A stretch of 64,000 bases of DNA from Cephalopachus bancanus (Eukaryota > Chordata > Mammalia > Primates > Tarsiidae), in NCBI GenBank assembly GCA_027257055.1, contig JAPVLO010000074.1, positions 558,001 through 622,000 of the forward strand. The letters are read 5' to 3'. The translations under genes were made by a program, and so were the position numbers. Within the stretch, counting starts at the first letter, position 1. Each line of letters starts with the position of its first letter. The notes beneath the pieces were generated by a model. The model saw only the letters and a program-made list of their open reading frames with translations, was not told where the DNA came from and did not search any database. Shown here one piece after another: positions 36,080 to 45,990 of the stretch.

Positions 36080-37372
36080 CTTTATGTGGATCCTCTGGCT
36101 TCATTCAATTCTGAAGCTGGACTGTGGGTTGGGGGCTGTACTTTTTTGCAATTTTGAGATTTAATTGAGGGAGTAGCTGTGATTCAGAATCTATCTGCAG
36201 ATCCTAGTATCCACCAACAGTTGTATGGGCACCCTGGAACCCACTTCCTACTGCTTTACAATCTGTCCATGCAGTAGGGGTGTAGGTTTGCTCCCTGAAA
36301 GCAAAATGAGGTGAGAAAAAGAAAAAGGATGGAAAAAGGAAGGAGGGGGCAAGAGGAAGGTGAAGAGAGAGAAGATTAAGAGAGAAAACAGAGAGACATA
36401 CCAACTAACAAATGAAAGGAGACACAAAACAGAAAAGAGTAAAAAGAAGTTAAAACATACAGACAATCATACAAACACACAAACCACAAACCTCCCTATC
36501 GATATACTCTTCCCAAATACAAACTGGAAGTCTAAAGAAAAAAAAAAGTCACTAAAATAACAGAAACAGAGCTAGTACAAACATGTTATCAAAAACAGAA
36601 AGAGAGAAAAAAACTAAAATGAAAAACAAACAAAAATGAGCAAAACAAACAGACAAAAAAACACAAGGAACCAAACTCAATCTGAGTTCTTTCCTTTAAG
36701 TCCAACTTCTTTTCACCTCTGATCTCTGGCCCCTCCCCTCTGCTAGGATTGCTTGCAGCTTGGGTCAGATGCCCCAGGCCTACTGCTGAAGGAGATTGGA
36801 TCAGATATGGACTCACCTAGCTTGCTGCCTGTCAGGTCTGCCACTCAGATTTGAACTGTCTGTGTCAGATCCAGCATGGGGAGGGGCTTCTCTCCCAGTT
36901 TGATGAGATTACCTTAGGTCCCAAGTTGGAGGCTGGGCTGAGCTAGGCAGGGCAATGGAGATCTCTGCTTGGTCCTAGGATGAGAAAATGGCTGCGGTCA
37001 GCATTTCCTCATTGGGGATGGAGCTCCTCTCCAACTCTCCCGAATCTTCTCTCTCCGTGGATCAGGGTTCCAGTCACTTTGCTGTTGCAGTTGATTGTGT
37101 GGGCCCCAGGCAATGAGTATCAGCTGTATTCGGCAGGATCTTCTCAGGAGAATCCTGTGACCAGCAGACGATCCTGCATACCGGGAGCTTCAATGTCAGG
37201 GGGGTTGCAGTCACCTTCAGAGGAGAACCCCAGGTGCATGAACCCCATTCTCCCCTCAGATGGACTTTCACTTACCCACCAGCACACATCTACTCATGCA
37301 GAGAGTATTTATGGACATTAACTTTTGTGGAGACTTTCACAGTCCTATTGGTCTGGTTGCCATCTTGTGAGA
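36080..37372 (-). promoter_or_regulatory. L1 5' UTR, minus strand
   Basis: The inner part (36080 to about 37004) aligns with the 5' UTR of the other full-length L1. The outer part (about 37005-37372) does not. A 113-codon frame on the opposite strand (36980-37321) is noted but has no recognised homology. Confidence 0.75.
37359..37366 (-). promoter_or_regulatory. YY1-type site at L1 5' end
   Basis: AAGATGGC on the minus strand begins about seven bases inside the element, as in the other L1s here. Confidence 0.55.
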
Positions 37373-37435
37373 ATAAAATATTCTAATAGGGTATGGTGAT
37401 ATATGTGTCTATAATACAGTGCACTGTTCTTTACC

Positions 37436-37770
37436 AATAGATGCTACTTTTCCAGGAAGTGGGGGAGGGGACTTGTCACACTTTCTGCCCCACTGATGTC
37501 AGGCATAGCAGCATGACCAAAGTGATGATTGCCACCTCTAAGCAGAAGTGGTAAGGGTGGATTCATGGTTTGCCATGCTCATTTTTACCCTTTTTTCTAG
37601 CTAGAGTTTGATTTTTCAGGGTGAATGTCAGAGTAAGTAGAACATGAAAGAATAATTGCGAGGAAGATACAGTATGAGCTGGAATTCAAGTTCTGTTTTC
37701 CTATGCCAGAGATAATCTATCATTTCTTATCAGAACATAACCTGGCTATCCCTACTGATATAATGTCCCA
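37436..37770 (+). repeat. Old dispersed repeat, copy 1
   Basis: 37436-37645 is highly similar to 40382-40592 (shared blocks 'cactttctgcccca', 'cctctaagcagaagtg', 'tctagctagagtttgatttt'). Copy 1 continues to 'cataacctggctatccctac', which resembles the end of a common ancient mammalian repeat. I give no family name. Confidence 0.65.
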
Positions 37771-39122
37771 CTTTAACACTATTAGGTTAAACTAGAATTT
37801 GACTAATTGAATATGTATTTATCAATATCTATGAATTATTTTATCTAAGCTAGTCCCCGTGGAAATGTTTTGACTACAGTTGCATGGTTTGGATGGGACC
37901 TGTGGATGCTACATTGAGGAGATGAAGAATTTTGGATGTCCTCAAGTTTCCCTCAAGTTGAGCTAACTTTTCACAGTCAGCTCATCTTTTCCTTGACTAA
38001 GAGCTGGACTATTATCACAGACTAGAAAAGTTTCCAGGGCCACCTCTGACTCTGGTTTCCTGAATCAAAATTATATATGATCTAAAAAATTCAATATTAA
38101 TAATGATTTTGTCTCAAAAGCATAAATATACACACATATACATATATTCACATGTATACACTATATATACCATATATCATATCTATTTCATTTACACTTT
38201 CTTATACTTTTAACATATCAATATAAATTTATATATCTATAACAAAGCATAGAAAGAACTCCTTTAAATATTTACATTTTAGTTCTAACTCAGTAAACAG
38301 GTAAAGTGGCATTTAATCCTCTTAAGATGCTAATACGAAATCGAAATCAATACATGAAAACAAATAAAGCTTGTGGCTGTCATTACAAAGTTAAAGCTAA
38401 TCTGAGTCATCTAATTCATGTATTTATCTCATCAGTGAAATTTAATAAGATAAAAGAGGCCCCATATTGTGCTTATAATCAAACTACTTCACAAATTAAA
38501 ATTTTGAAAATGTAAGCTGAAAGGTCACTCAGTGTAATTTTTCTGTTTTTTTGATGCTGATTTGTAGAGAAAAACATGACAGAAGGTACATTTAGAAATA
38601 TGCCAGTCTCTGGTGTTGTTATAAAATTAGCCACATGTCGCAGAGCCAGAGGAATCATGTCCTCTCTTTCCCTTGGCAAATGTTTTCAAAGATAATTATC
38701 AAAGAAAGTCTAAGGGAAGGTGCTGGAGTCTAAGCAGTCTGCCAAGTTCAGCTGATGGGAATGATAATAAACAGTGTCAAAAAGAATTAGTGCACTAAAG
38801 TAACTGGTTGACACTCATGAATATTTCCTCACCCATGATCTCACATTTTAAAATAACAACAGAAAGGCCTAAGAAATAAAAGTTTATGACCACAGTGAAC
38901 ATCAAACAGAGACATAATTAACACAATGTTTAGGTGCAAATTAATCAAAGAAGTAAAATGATATGAAGTAAAATGATATCAAGACTATTTTTTTCTTTCT
39001 TGAATTTGTTAGGACGGTATTTAAGTATCTGAATCATATACCTAAGAATTCTATATCAGAAACACTGATGAACTTGAAATTGTTCACATTAGGGTAAATT
39101 ATGATATAATAAATTTTTGGAG
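37771..39122. other. No gene seen
   Basis: AT-rich sequence with a TA/CA-rich patch around 38120-38240. A 69-codon frame (38306-38515) has no recognisable features. Confidence 0.5.
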
Positions 39123-39886
39123 TGATGCAACATTTTCTTTTTTTTTACTTATTTTTTTAAATCAATATTTTTTATTATGATATTGTGGGGTACAGTTAAG
39201 GTTTAGGTGTACAAATATGCTTCGTTCAGGCAGCCTTGTTGATAAGAGGTGTCTCCCCATCCCCAGACAGATATTTACTACCATTAATCCCATCTCCCTT
39301 TCCCTCCTCCCCATAGTTTCCCACCACTGTCAGTCATTTTCTTATAGTATTACGTTGGATGTTCAAGGTCCACTATATGAGTGAGAACATGTGATACTCA
39401 GATCTTTGTTTCTGTGAGAGATCACTCAGTATTATAGACTCTAGTTCCATCCAGGTTGCTGCAAAATTCATGATTTTGTTCTTTTTTTATGGCTGTGTAG
39501 TATTCCATCGTGTATATGTACCACGTTTTTTTAGTCCAGTCCTCTTTTGATGGACAGCATGGTTGCTTCCAGGTTCTTGCTATTGTGAACAATGCTGCGA
39601 TAAACATACATGTGCAGGTATCTTTTCTATAGAGTGATTTGAGTTCTTCAGGGTATATTCCCAGTAGGGGGATTGCGGGGTCATATGGGAGGTCAATATT
39701 TAGGAATCGCCACACTGCTTTCCACAGAGGTTGCACTAGTTTACACTCCCACCAACAGTGTAGAAGTGTTCCCTTTTGCCACACCCTCTCCAGCAACTGT
39801 TATTTTTTGAATTATTGATAATTGCCATTCTGACTGGAGTTTAGGTGGTATCTCAGTGTGGTTTTGATTGATGCAACATTTTCTTT
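39123..39886 (-). mobile_element. 5'-truncated L1 3' end
   Basis: The body spans 39141-39868 on the minus strand, flanked by tgatgcaacattttcttt (39123-39140 and 39869-39886). It contains the L1 3' UTR and the end of ORF2. Divergence from the L1 reading frame is low, so this is one of the younger L1 insertions in the window. Confidence 0.93.
39422..39796 (-). pseudogene. L1 ORF2 C-terminal segment, open frame
   Basis: A 124-codon frame encodes the C-terminal part of ORF2p with the Cys-His motif: '[20 protein letters not shown]', then '[20 protein letters not shown]', 'DTCTCMFIAALFTIARTW' and 'QPCCPSKEDW'. Upstream ORF2 is absent through 5' truncation, so it has no start of its own and cannot act alone. 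Confidence 0.88.
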
Positions 39887-40177
39887 CTTTTTTTTTTTTT
39901 TTTTTGAGTTGGAGTCTCACTCTGTCGCCCAGACTGGAGTGCAGTGGCCGCTACCAGCCACCACAGCCTCGCCTGCTGGGCTCCAGCGATCCTTCCGCCC
40001 CAGTCTTCCGAGTAGCCAGAAATACAGGCACGTGCTACCACGCCTGGCTGATTTTTTTATTTATTGTAGAGATGAGGTCCCGCTGCCCAGGCGGGTCTCG
40101 AACCCGCGGGCTCAGGCAGTCCCCTCACCTCAGCCTCCCAAAGGCGCGGAATTACAGGCTGAGCCACCGAGCCCGGC
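39887..40177 (-). mobile_element. Alu inserted in an L1 target-site duplication
   Basis: Antisense Alu starting with poly-T and ending 'gagcccggc'. Its own duplication is tgatgcaacattttct (39869-39884 and 40178-40193), the same sequence used by the adjacent L1. Carries the CCCGCGGG variant. Confidence 0.95.
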
Positions 40178-40381
40178 TGATGCAACATTTTCTAAAGTGA
40201 TCATTTTAAAACCAATTTTAAGCCATTTCACCTAAGTAACACTCATTTATTTCACTGAGGAGGCTATTTATTTCAACCTTTGATCTTCCTTTCTGTTTTC
40301 ATATTGTCACTGTTTTGACTGTGGATCACCCTCACTGGCACCTCCCACTACATCTCATCGCCTTGGCTGAAGCTTTCTTAA

Positions 40382-40595
40382 TAATAGGTGGTACTTTTCT
40401 GGGAAGTGGGAGGGTTCACACTTTCTGCCCCATTGATGCCAGGCATAGATAGCAACATGACTAAAGTGATGGTTACCGCCTCTAAGCAGAAGTGTTAAGG
40501 GTAGATTCATGGTTTGCCAAGCTCGTTTTTACTCTCTCTTCTAGCTAGAGTTTGATTTTTCAGGGTGAATGCTGGAGTAAATAAAATGTAGGACC
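40382..40595 (+). repeat. Old dispersed repeat, copy 2
   Basis: Direct-orientation partner of 37436-37645, about 2.9 kb away. Similarity falls off on both sides. Confidence 0.7.
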
Positions 40596-40656
40596 CCTGA
40601 ATTGATTGTAATGGTCTCAGTTTTTCTTAGTTTCCTCCTTTCATCAAAATAGTTTC

Positions 40657-40748
40657 ATCAAATGGTGTATACATATATATATAGGGGTGCCAAAAAAATG
40701 TATACACATTTTAAATATGATGTTCATTAATCAAATGGTGTATATATG
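40657..40748 (+). repeat. Mariner-type terminal fragment between short direct repeats
   Basis: 'ggggtgccaaaaaaatgtat' and about 25 further bases (40684-40729) match the left end of the element at 42271. Both flanks carry atcaaatggtgtata (40657 and 40730). Only the left end of the transposon is present. Confidence 0.7.
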
Positions 40749-40841
40749 TCTCCTTCTCTGATAACTCATTAGAAATTAATTTGACAAACCAATTCTAGCT
40801 AAGACATTTGTGATTGAATATGTTGAAACATACTTGCTTTC

Positions 40842-41135
40842 TTTTCTTTTTTTTTTTTTTGAGTTGGAGTCTCACTCTGTCGCCCAGACTGGAGTGCAGT
40901 GGCCGCTGCCGGCCACCGCAGCCTCCACCTGCCGGGCTCCGGCGATCCTTCCGCCTCAGCCTTCCGAGCAGCCGGAATTACAGGCATGTGCTACCACGCC
41001 CGGCTAATTTTTTGATTTATTGTAGAGGTGAGGTCTCCCTGCCCAGGCGGGTCTCGAACCCGCGGGCTCAGGCAATCCACTCACCTCAGCCTCCCAAAGG
41101 CGCGGGATTACAGGCTGAGCCACCGAGCCCGGCTT
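40842..41135 (-). mobile_element. Alu, full length
   Basis: Antisense Alu with a perfect 13-bp duplication catacttgctttc (40829-40841, 41136-41148). Young-type copy with the CCCGCGGG variant. Confidence 0.96.
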
Positions 41136-41148
41136 CATACTTGCTTTC

Positions 41149-41707
41149 AAAGTTGTGTTTTAATAGAAGTCTTTAGTGCCCGAGACAAATGGGTTGAAAA
41201 TGTACACATCTTAGAACTAAGGGATGTTTCAAACAGTACAGTTTTGTTTGCACTGTTTGTATAAGGTTTGAGTTTCTTTTATGTATCAATGTGGTTAGCA
41301 CTATGTCTGCAAGACCCATGAGCTGTGGCAGCGTAGAGCTTCCGCCGAATTCAGATCAGGAACAGAGAGGAAATAAAACTGTTGTAGAGTGGAAGAGAAT
41401 AAGGAAGAGGTAGGGTCAAATTAAAATCCTGGAAAAGTGTTTGCTTAAGGGGTAAAATATGACCTTATAAATAAAGAGGGAAAAATCAGATATTTTCTCA
41501 AAGTCACTAGGTCAAAAATGGTGTAGGTCAAGAATATAAATCTTGGTGTATCTAAAGCTCAAGTTAGCTAACTTGGGCCTAATCCTGCTAATGATTACTA
41601 AAAATGTGATATATTATTTGCTATAACTTTAAATAGAGACGTCTCTTGACTTTTCTCTTAATGAGACTAAAGAAAGAAAGTTAAAATGCATTGAGTGATC
41701 TTTTGAT
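41149..41707. other. No gene seen
   Basis: Unassigned sequence between two Alus. Confidence 0.5.
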
Positions 41708-41721
41708 AAGAATGTGAAATG

Positions 41722-42023
41722 GGCCAGGCGCGGTGGCTCAACCTATAATCCCAGAACTTTGGAAGGCTGAGATGAGAGTATTGCCTGAGCCCAGGGGGTT
41801 TGAGACCAGTCTGGGCAACTTACTGAGACCTACAACATCTACAATAAATCATAAAACCTGACCGAGCGTGGTAGAACATGTCTGTAGTTCCAGCTACTTG
41901 GAAGGCTGAGGCAGAAGGATTGCCTAAGCCCAACAGGTCGAGTCTGCGGTGGCTGTGAGCATGCCACTGCATTCCAGCCTGGGCAACAAGAGTGAGACTC
42001 CAACTCAAAAAAAAAAAAAAAAA
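41722..42023 (+). mobile_element. Alu, older type
   Basis: Sense Alu (ggccaggcgcggtggctca to the A-tail) with 14-bp duplication aagaatgtgaaatg / aagaatatgaaatg (41708-41721, 42024-42037). It has the ancestral-looking 'gcccaggggg' beside the B box, not CCCGCGGG. Confidence 0.94.
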
Positions 42024-42270
42024 AAGAATATGAAATGAATTGGGCTACAATATCAGATGCTATGAAGCTATAACTTAGACATAAGAACTACTCTACTTTG
42101 ATAGTAAAATCCATTACATTTTGAAACATTCAAATAACTTTTTATATGTTAAATTTCATACTAAGATAGATTTATATGTGTTATATTGTCTTTTGCAAGA
42201 TGCATGTGTGTGTATGTATATACACATATACACACAAGTATATATATATTTGCTTACATACATGTATATA

Positions 42271-42498
42271 GGGGTGCCAAAAAATGTATACACATTTTAA
42301 GTATGATGTTCACTCAGAAGATAACATGATACTTAAAATGATGCTAGCATCACCACGTGACAAACAGGACAGTCAAAGAGAATGACAGAAGCATGGTTGA
42401 GTGAATATCATACTATATTGTTACCACAATTATATTCAACTTAGAAAAGTAATACATAACTTCTCCTAAAATATGAATACATTTTTTGGCATCTCTGC
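42271..42498 (+). mobile_element. Short mariner-like inverted-repeat element
   Basis: About 228 bp. The left terminus ggggtgccaaaaaatgtata and the right terminus (reverse complement gagatgccaaaaaatgtatt) form imperfect terminal inverted repeats of about 27 bp. TA-rich flanks fit a TA target. There is no coding capacity, so this is a non-autonomous (MITE-type) copy. Confidence 0.8.
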
Positions 42499-42529
42499 AT
42501 GTTATATATGGAAGGAAAAAAATGAATTA

Positions 42530-43045
42530 TCTTAGGGGAGACTTGCCCCATGAAGTACACTCAGAGTTTGTTCCTCTGGGTCAAACTGTCAACCAAAGTT
42601 TTTATTAGGAAATTTTGAGAAGTTTGTGTCATGATTTGTGGAAGAAATGTCTTGATTTGTGGCAAACAGGTGACTGGTTCTTCCACTTTGACAACGCACA
42701 TGCCCATGCCGATCTGAGTATTCAGCAGTTTTTGACCAAAAACAGCATGACCCCTGTACCCTACACTCCATATTCACAAGTTCTCACCCTGAGCAACTTT
42801 TTTGTTTGTTTGTTTGTTTATTTATGCAGAAAAAAAAGTCCTCAAAGGAAAACATTTTGCCAATATGGAAGAGGTGAGTCAAAAAGAAGTACTAAAAGGC
42901 ATCAAAATTGACAAGTTCAAAAGCAGTTTTGAACAGTGGAAAAAGCATCTCAATAGGTGTGTTGCATCAAACCTTTGAAGGTGAATGAAGTTTCAACATG
43001 TAAGAATAAATATTCAATATTTTATAAATAAAACCATTTTTGAGA

Positions 43046-43053
<8 letters not shown>
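42530..43053 (+). pseudogene. Mariner transposase remnant (C-terminal half)
   Basis: Mariner transposases cut and paste the element between TA sites using a DDD triad. Here frame 42615-42911 shows 'LWQTGDWFFHFDNAHAHADL' and 'SIQQFLTKNSMTPVPYTPYS', matching the family's HHDNAPAH (second catalytic Asp) and its YSPDLAP.D (third) regions. The YSPDLAP.D block is altered to 'YSQVLTLSN', so the third Asp is lost. After a low-complexity TTTG tract, homology resumes in another frame ('KGKHFANMEEV', 'FEQWKKHLNRCVAS'), the usual C terminus, followed by a candidate 3' terminal repeat 'gagatccccctcg' (43041-43053). The N-terminal DNA-binding half is absent. It is inactive. Confidence 0.88.

Positions 43054-43093
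<40 letters not shown>
43054..43093 (+). repeat. (GT)n microsatellite
   Basis: About twenty uninterrupted GT units directly abut the end of the mariner remnant. Confidence 0.97.
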
Positions 43094-43096
<3 letters not shown>

Positions 43097-43384
43097 AAAG
43101 TTAAGCATAATGGATATTATCTCCAACAGTCATATGGGTGACTTGATGTTTATAACAAAATGGAAAACAGAAAAAGACTACTACTTTATTTTATTTCATT
43201 TTCTCCCTTAGCTAAAACAATATGTGTTCATTAGCAAATTATGTCAGCTAACTCCCAAAATGTATCCTAGTCTGTTTACTCCCTAGTTCCACCATGACTA
43301 CCCAAGTCCAAGACCTGATTGTCCCTCAGAGGGCCTAGAGCAATAGCCTCCCAATAGTCTTCCTGCTTTCACTCTTTTATAGTA

Positions 43385-43850
43385 CTATTGAAGCATATTT
43401 ATTTTTAATATAAATGTATATATTTATTATAATAATAATATGCATTCTAAAATGTAAAGATTTTAAGTATGTAGTTCACTGATCTTTAGCAAATATATAT
43501 CTCTTTTTAATAACCCAATTCAAGGTCTAGAGCATTTACATTTTCTAGAAAATTCCCCAGGCTCTTTATGTCAATTTTCCTTCCCATGAAGGCAACCGCT
43601 GTTCTGTTATCTCGGTTTATGGAATATATTTGCCTTTTGTTGAATTTCATATTCATGGAATTTTTTTTGTGCCTATATCCTTTTGCAGCACAGCATAATA
43701 TTTGTAAAATGAATTGTGTTGTTTATTAATCAGGAGATTATTTTTAATCCTAAGTAACATTTCATTATATGAATATATAAAAACTATTTGGTATACTCTT
43801 AATATCCATTTATATATTTCATATTAATTGACTTTGTGAATGAAGGTGCT
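43385..43850 (-). repeat. Old L1 3' UTR
   Basis: The plus strand follows old L1 3'-UTR antisense: 'catttacattttctagaaaa', 'gaaggcaaccgctgttctg', 'ttcatattcatggaatttt'. Heavily diverged. Confidence 0.6.
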
Positions 43851-43859
43851 GCCAAATTC

Positions 43860-44740
43860 TTTTCTTTTTTAAATTTTGAGTTGGTATGGCTACATAATAG
43901 TTATAAATATTTATGTGGTACATATGATATTTTGGTACAAGCAGATAATGTTCAATGACCAAATCAGGGTAATTGAGGTAACTATATCACTTGAAACATT
44001 TGTTATTTCTTTGTGTTAGGAATGTTTAAATTTTACTGTTTTACTTATTTTCAAATATACAATGAATTATTAACTTTTGATGCCATATTGTGCTACCAAA
44101 TACTAGATCTTATTCATTCTATCTAACTGTATGTTTCTACTCATTAGTCATTCTCAGTTTAACTCCCACTCCCCAATTGCTTACCAGATATCTGGGGACT
44201 ATATATCTCCATGAGTTCAATATTTTTAGTTCCCACATATATGTGAGAACATGCAATATTTGTTTTCCTGTTTCTTACTTATTTTACTTAAAGTAATGTC
44301 TTCCAGTTCCATTTATGTTGTTACAAATGACAAGATTTAATTCTTTCTTAAGATTGAATATTCCATAGTGTATATACACCATGTTTTCTTTATCCAGTCA
44401 CTGATTGATGGACACTTAGGTTAAATATAAATCTTGGCTATTGTAAATAGTGTTGCAATGAACATGGGATTGCAGGTACCTCTTCAATATATTGACTTCC
44501 TTTCTTTTGGATATATATAGCAGTAGGATTGCTAGATGATGTGTAGTTCATTTTTAATTTTTTGAGAAATTTCTGTGCTGTTTTTCAGAGTGGTTGTACT
44601 AATTTATATTCTTACAAACAGTGTATGATCGTTCCCCTTTTTCAACATATTCTCCTCAGCACTCGTTATTACCTGTCATTTGGATAAAAGCCATCTGAAC
44701 TGGGGTGAGATTATTGTAATTTTCATTTTCTTTTTAATGA
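43860..44740 (-). repeat. Old L1 3' end, second element
   Basis: Antisense L1 3' UTR and ORF2 end: 'cccacatatatgtgagaaca', 'tccatagtgtatatacacca', 'gatggacacttaggtt', 'ggctattgtaaatagtgttg', 'cagtaggattgctag'. In order and continuous. Confidence 0.8.
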
Positions 44741-44849
44741 TGATTAGTGATGTATAATACACATAGGATTTTGACCAGATGCATTACTTTTACTTGGAAA
44801 TAATATCTAAAAGCTTCCATTTGGAAACTTCGCTCAATCAAATAATAGC

Positions 44850-45030
44850 TATAACTTTAACTTTAGAAGAAACTGCTAATCTATTTTCAATGTTTTTATA
44901 GTTTTTTACATTCTCACCAGGTACCCTAAGAGTCCCTGTTGCTCCATATGTACTCCAACACTTTAGGATTGTAAGATTTTTTATTTTAATCCTTTCTCAT
45001 GGGAAAACAGACTTGAGATGTTATGCTGTG
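44850..45030 (-). repeat. Old L1 ORF2 fragment
   Basis: 'ttttttacattctcaccagg' and 'tgttgctccatatgtactcc' parallel antisense L1 ORF2 end sequence of an older lineage. Confidence 0.5.
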
Positions 45031-45392
45031 CTTCATCTAAAACAGTTTCATTTTTTAAGGTATAATATTAAAGTACACAAAATAGAATATCATATATATG
45101 TATTTTATATATGTATCTTTATATAGATACCTTTAAGATTATATTGTGGAATTTTATTTCACTTCCCAGTTAAGGGGAGGAAGAAGTCTTAAGTTTGGAG
45201 CCTAACTTTTATTAAACAAGTTAAAATCTTGGTTCATACATTCTCACCCATTCATAGTTTAATTAGGAAGCAAACCACAAGGTGTTAACATGGAGAATTT
45301 TCATTAGTCACTAAGCTCATTAAACTTGGTTTCCTCAGAAGTAGTTTAACTTTTAGCATGACAAGGACACTTTGCAAACAACTAGGGTTTTA

Positions 45393-45667
45393 CTTTTTTT
45401 TGAGTTGGAGTCTCACTCTGTCGCCCAGACTGGAGTGCAGTGGCCGCTCCCGGCCACCGCAGCCTCGACCTGCTGGGCTCCAGTGATCCTTCCACCTCAG
45501 TCTTCCGAGTAGCCGTAATTACAGCCGTGCGCTACCACGCCCGGCTGATTTTTTGATTTGTTGTGGAGATGAGGTCTCCCTGCCCAGGTGGGTCTCGAAC
45601 CCGTGGACTCAGGCAATCCACTCACCTCAGCCTCCCAAAGGCGCGGGATTACAGGCTAAGCCACCGA
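45393..45667 (-). mobile_element. Alu, minus, left member of inverted pair
   Basis: Antisense Alu from poly-T to 'ggctaagccaccga', where the last few bases of the Alu 5' end are missing. I could not find its own target-site duplication. Confidence 0.93.
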
Positions 45668-45679
45668 AACCTTTATGAA

Positions 45680-45978
45680 GCTGGGCTCGGTGGCTCAGCC
45701 TGTTATCCCACGCCTATGGGAGGCTGAGGTGAGTGGATTGCCTGAGCCCGCGGGTTCGAGACCCGCCTGGGCAGCGAGACCTCATCTCTACAACAAATCA
45801 AAAAATCAGCCGGGCGTGGTAGCGCACGCCTGTAATTCCGGCTACTCGGAAGGCTGAGGAGGAAGGAGCCAGAGCCCAGCACGTCGAGGCTGCGGTGGCA
45901 GGGAGCGGCCACTGCACTCCAGTCTGGGCCACAGAGTGAGACTTCAACTCAAAAACAAACAAGCAAAAAAAACCCTTT
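45680..45978 (+). mobile_element. Alu, plus, right member of inverted pair
   Basis: Sense Alu starting 'gctgggctcggtggctcag', with 12-bp duplication aacctttatgaa (45668-45679, 45979-45990). The duplication is also the whole spacer to the left Alu. Carries the CCCGCGGG variant. Confidence 0.95.
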
Positions 45979-45990
45979 AACCTTTATGAA

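Larger units (their letters stand above)
29584..37372 (-). mobile_element. Full-length L1, minus strand, carrying Alu and solo LTR
   Basis: The 3' end lies at about 29584 and the 5' end at about 37372. Near-identical 12-bp flanks (ataaaatatact at 29572-29583, ataaaatattct at 37373-37384) mark the target-site duplication. After removing the nested 1.29-kb Alu plus LTR, the L1 is about 6.5 kb. Its ORFs and 3' UTR match the copy at 21113-27767 but its outermost 5' UTR does not. Stops are frequent in all frames, so it is inactive. Confidence 0.92.

Noticed and set aside
40047..40110. tRNA gene suggested by the ggttcgagacc box
   Set aside because: The box is the Alu internal promoter. No acceptor stem or anticodon arm can be drawn around it, and the same sequence recurs in every young Alu.
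42615..42911. Domesticated mariner transposase gene
   Set aside because: Only the C-terminal half remains, the third catalytic Asp region is altered, and a frameshift follows a low-complexity tract; nothing suggests retained coding function.
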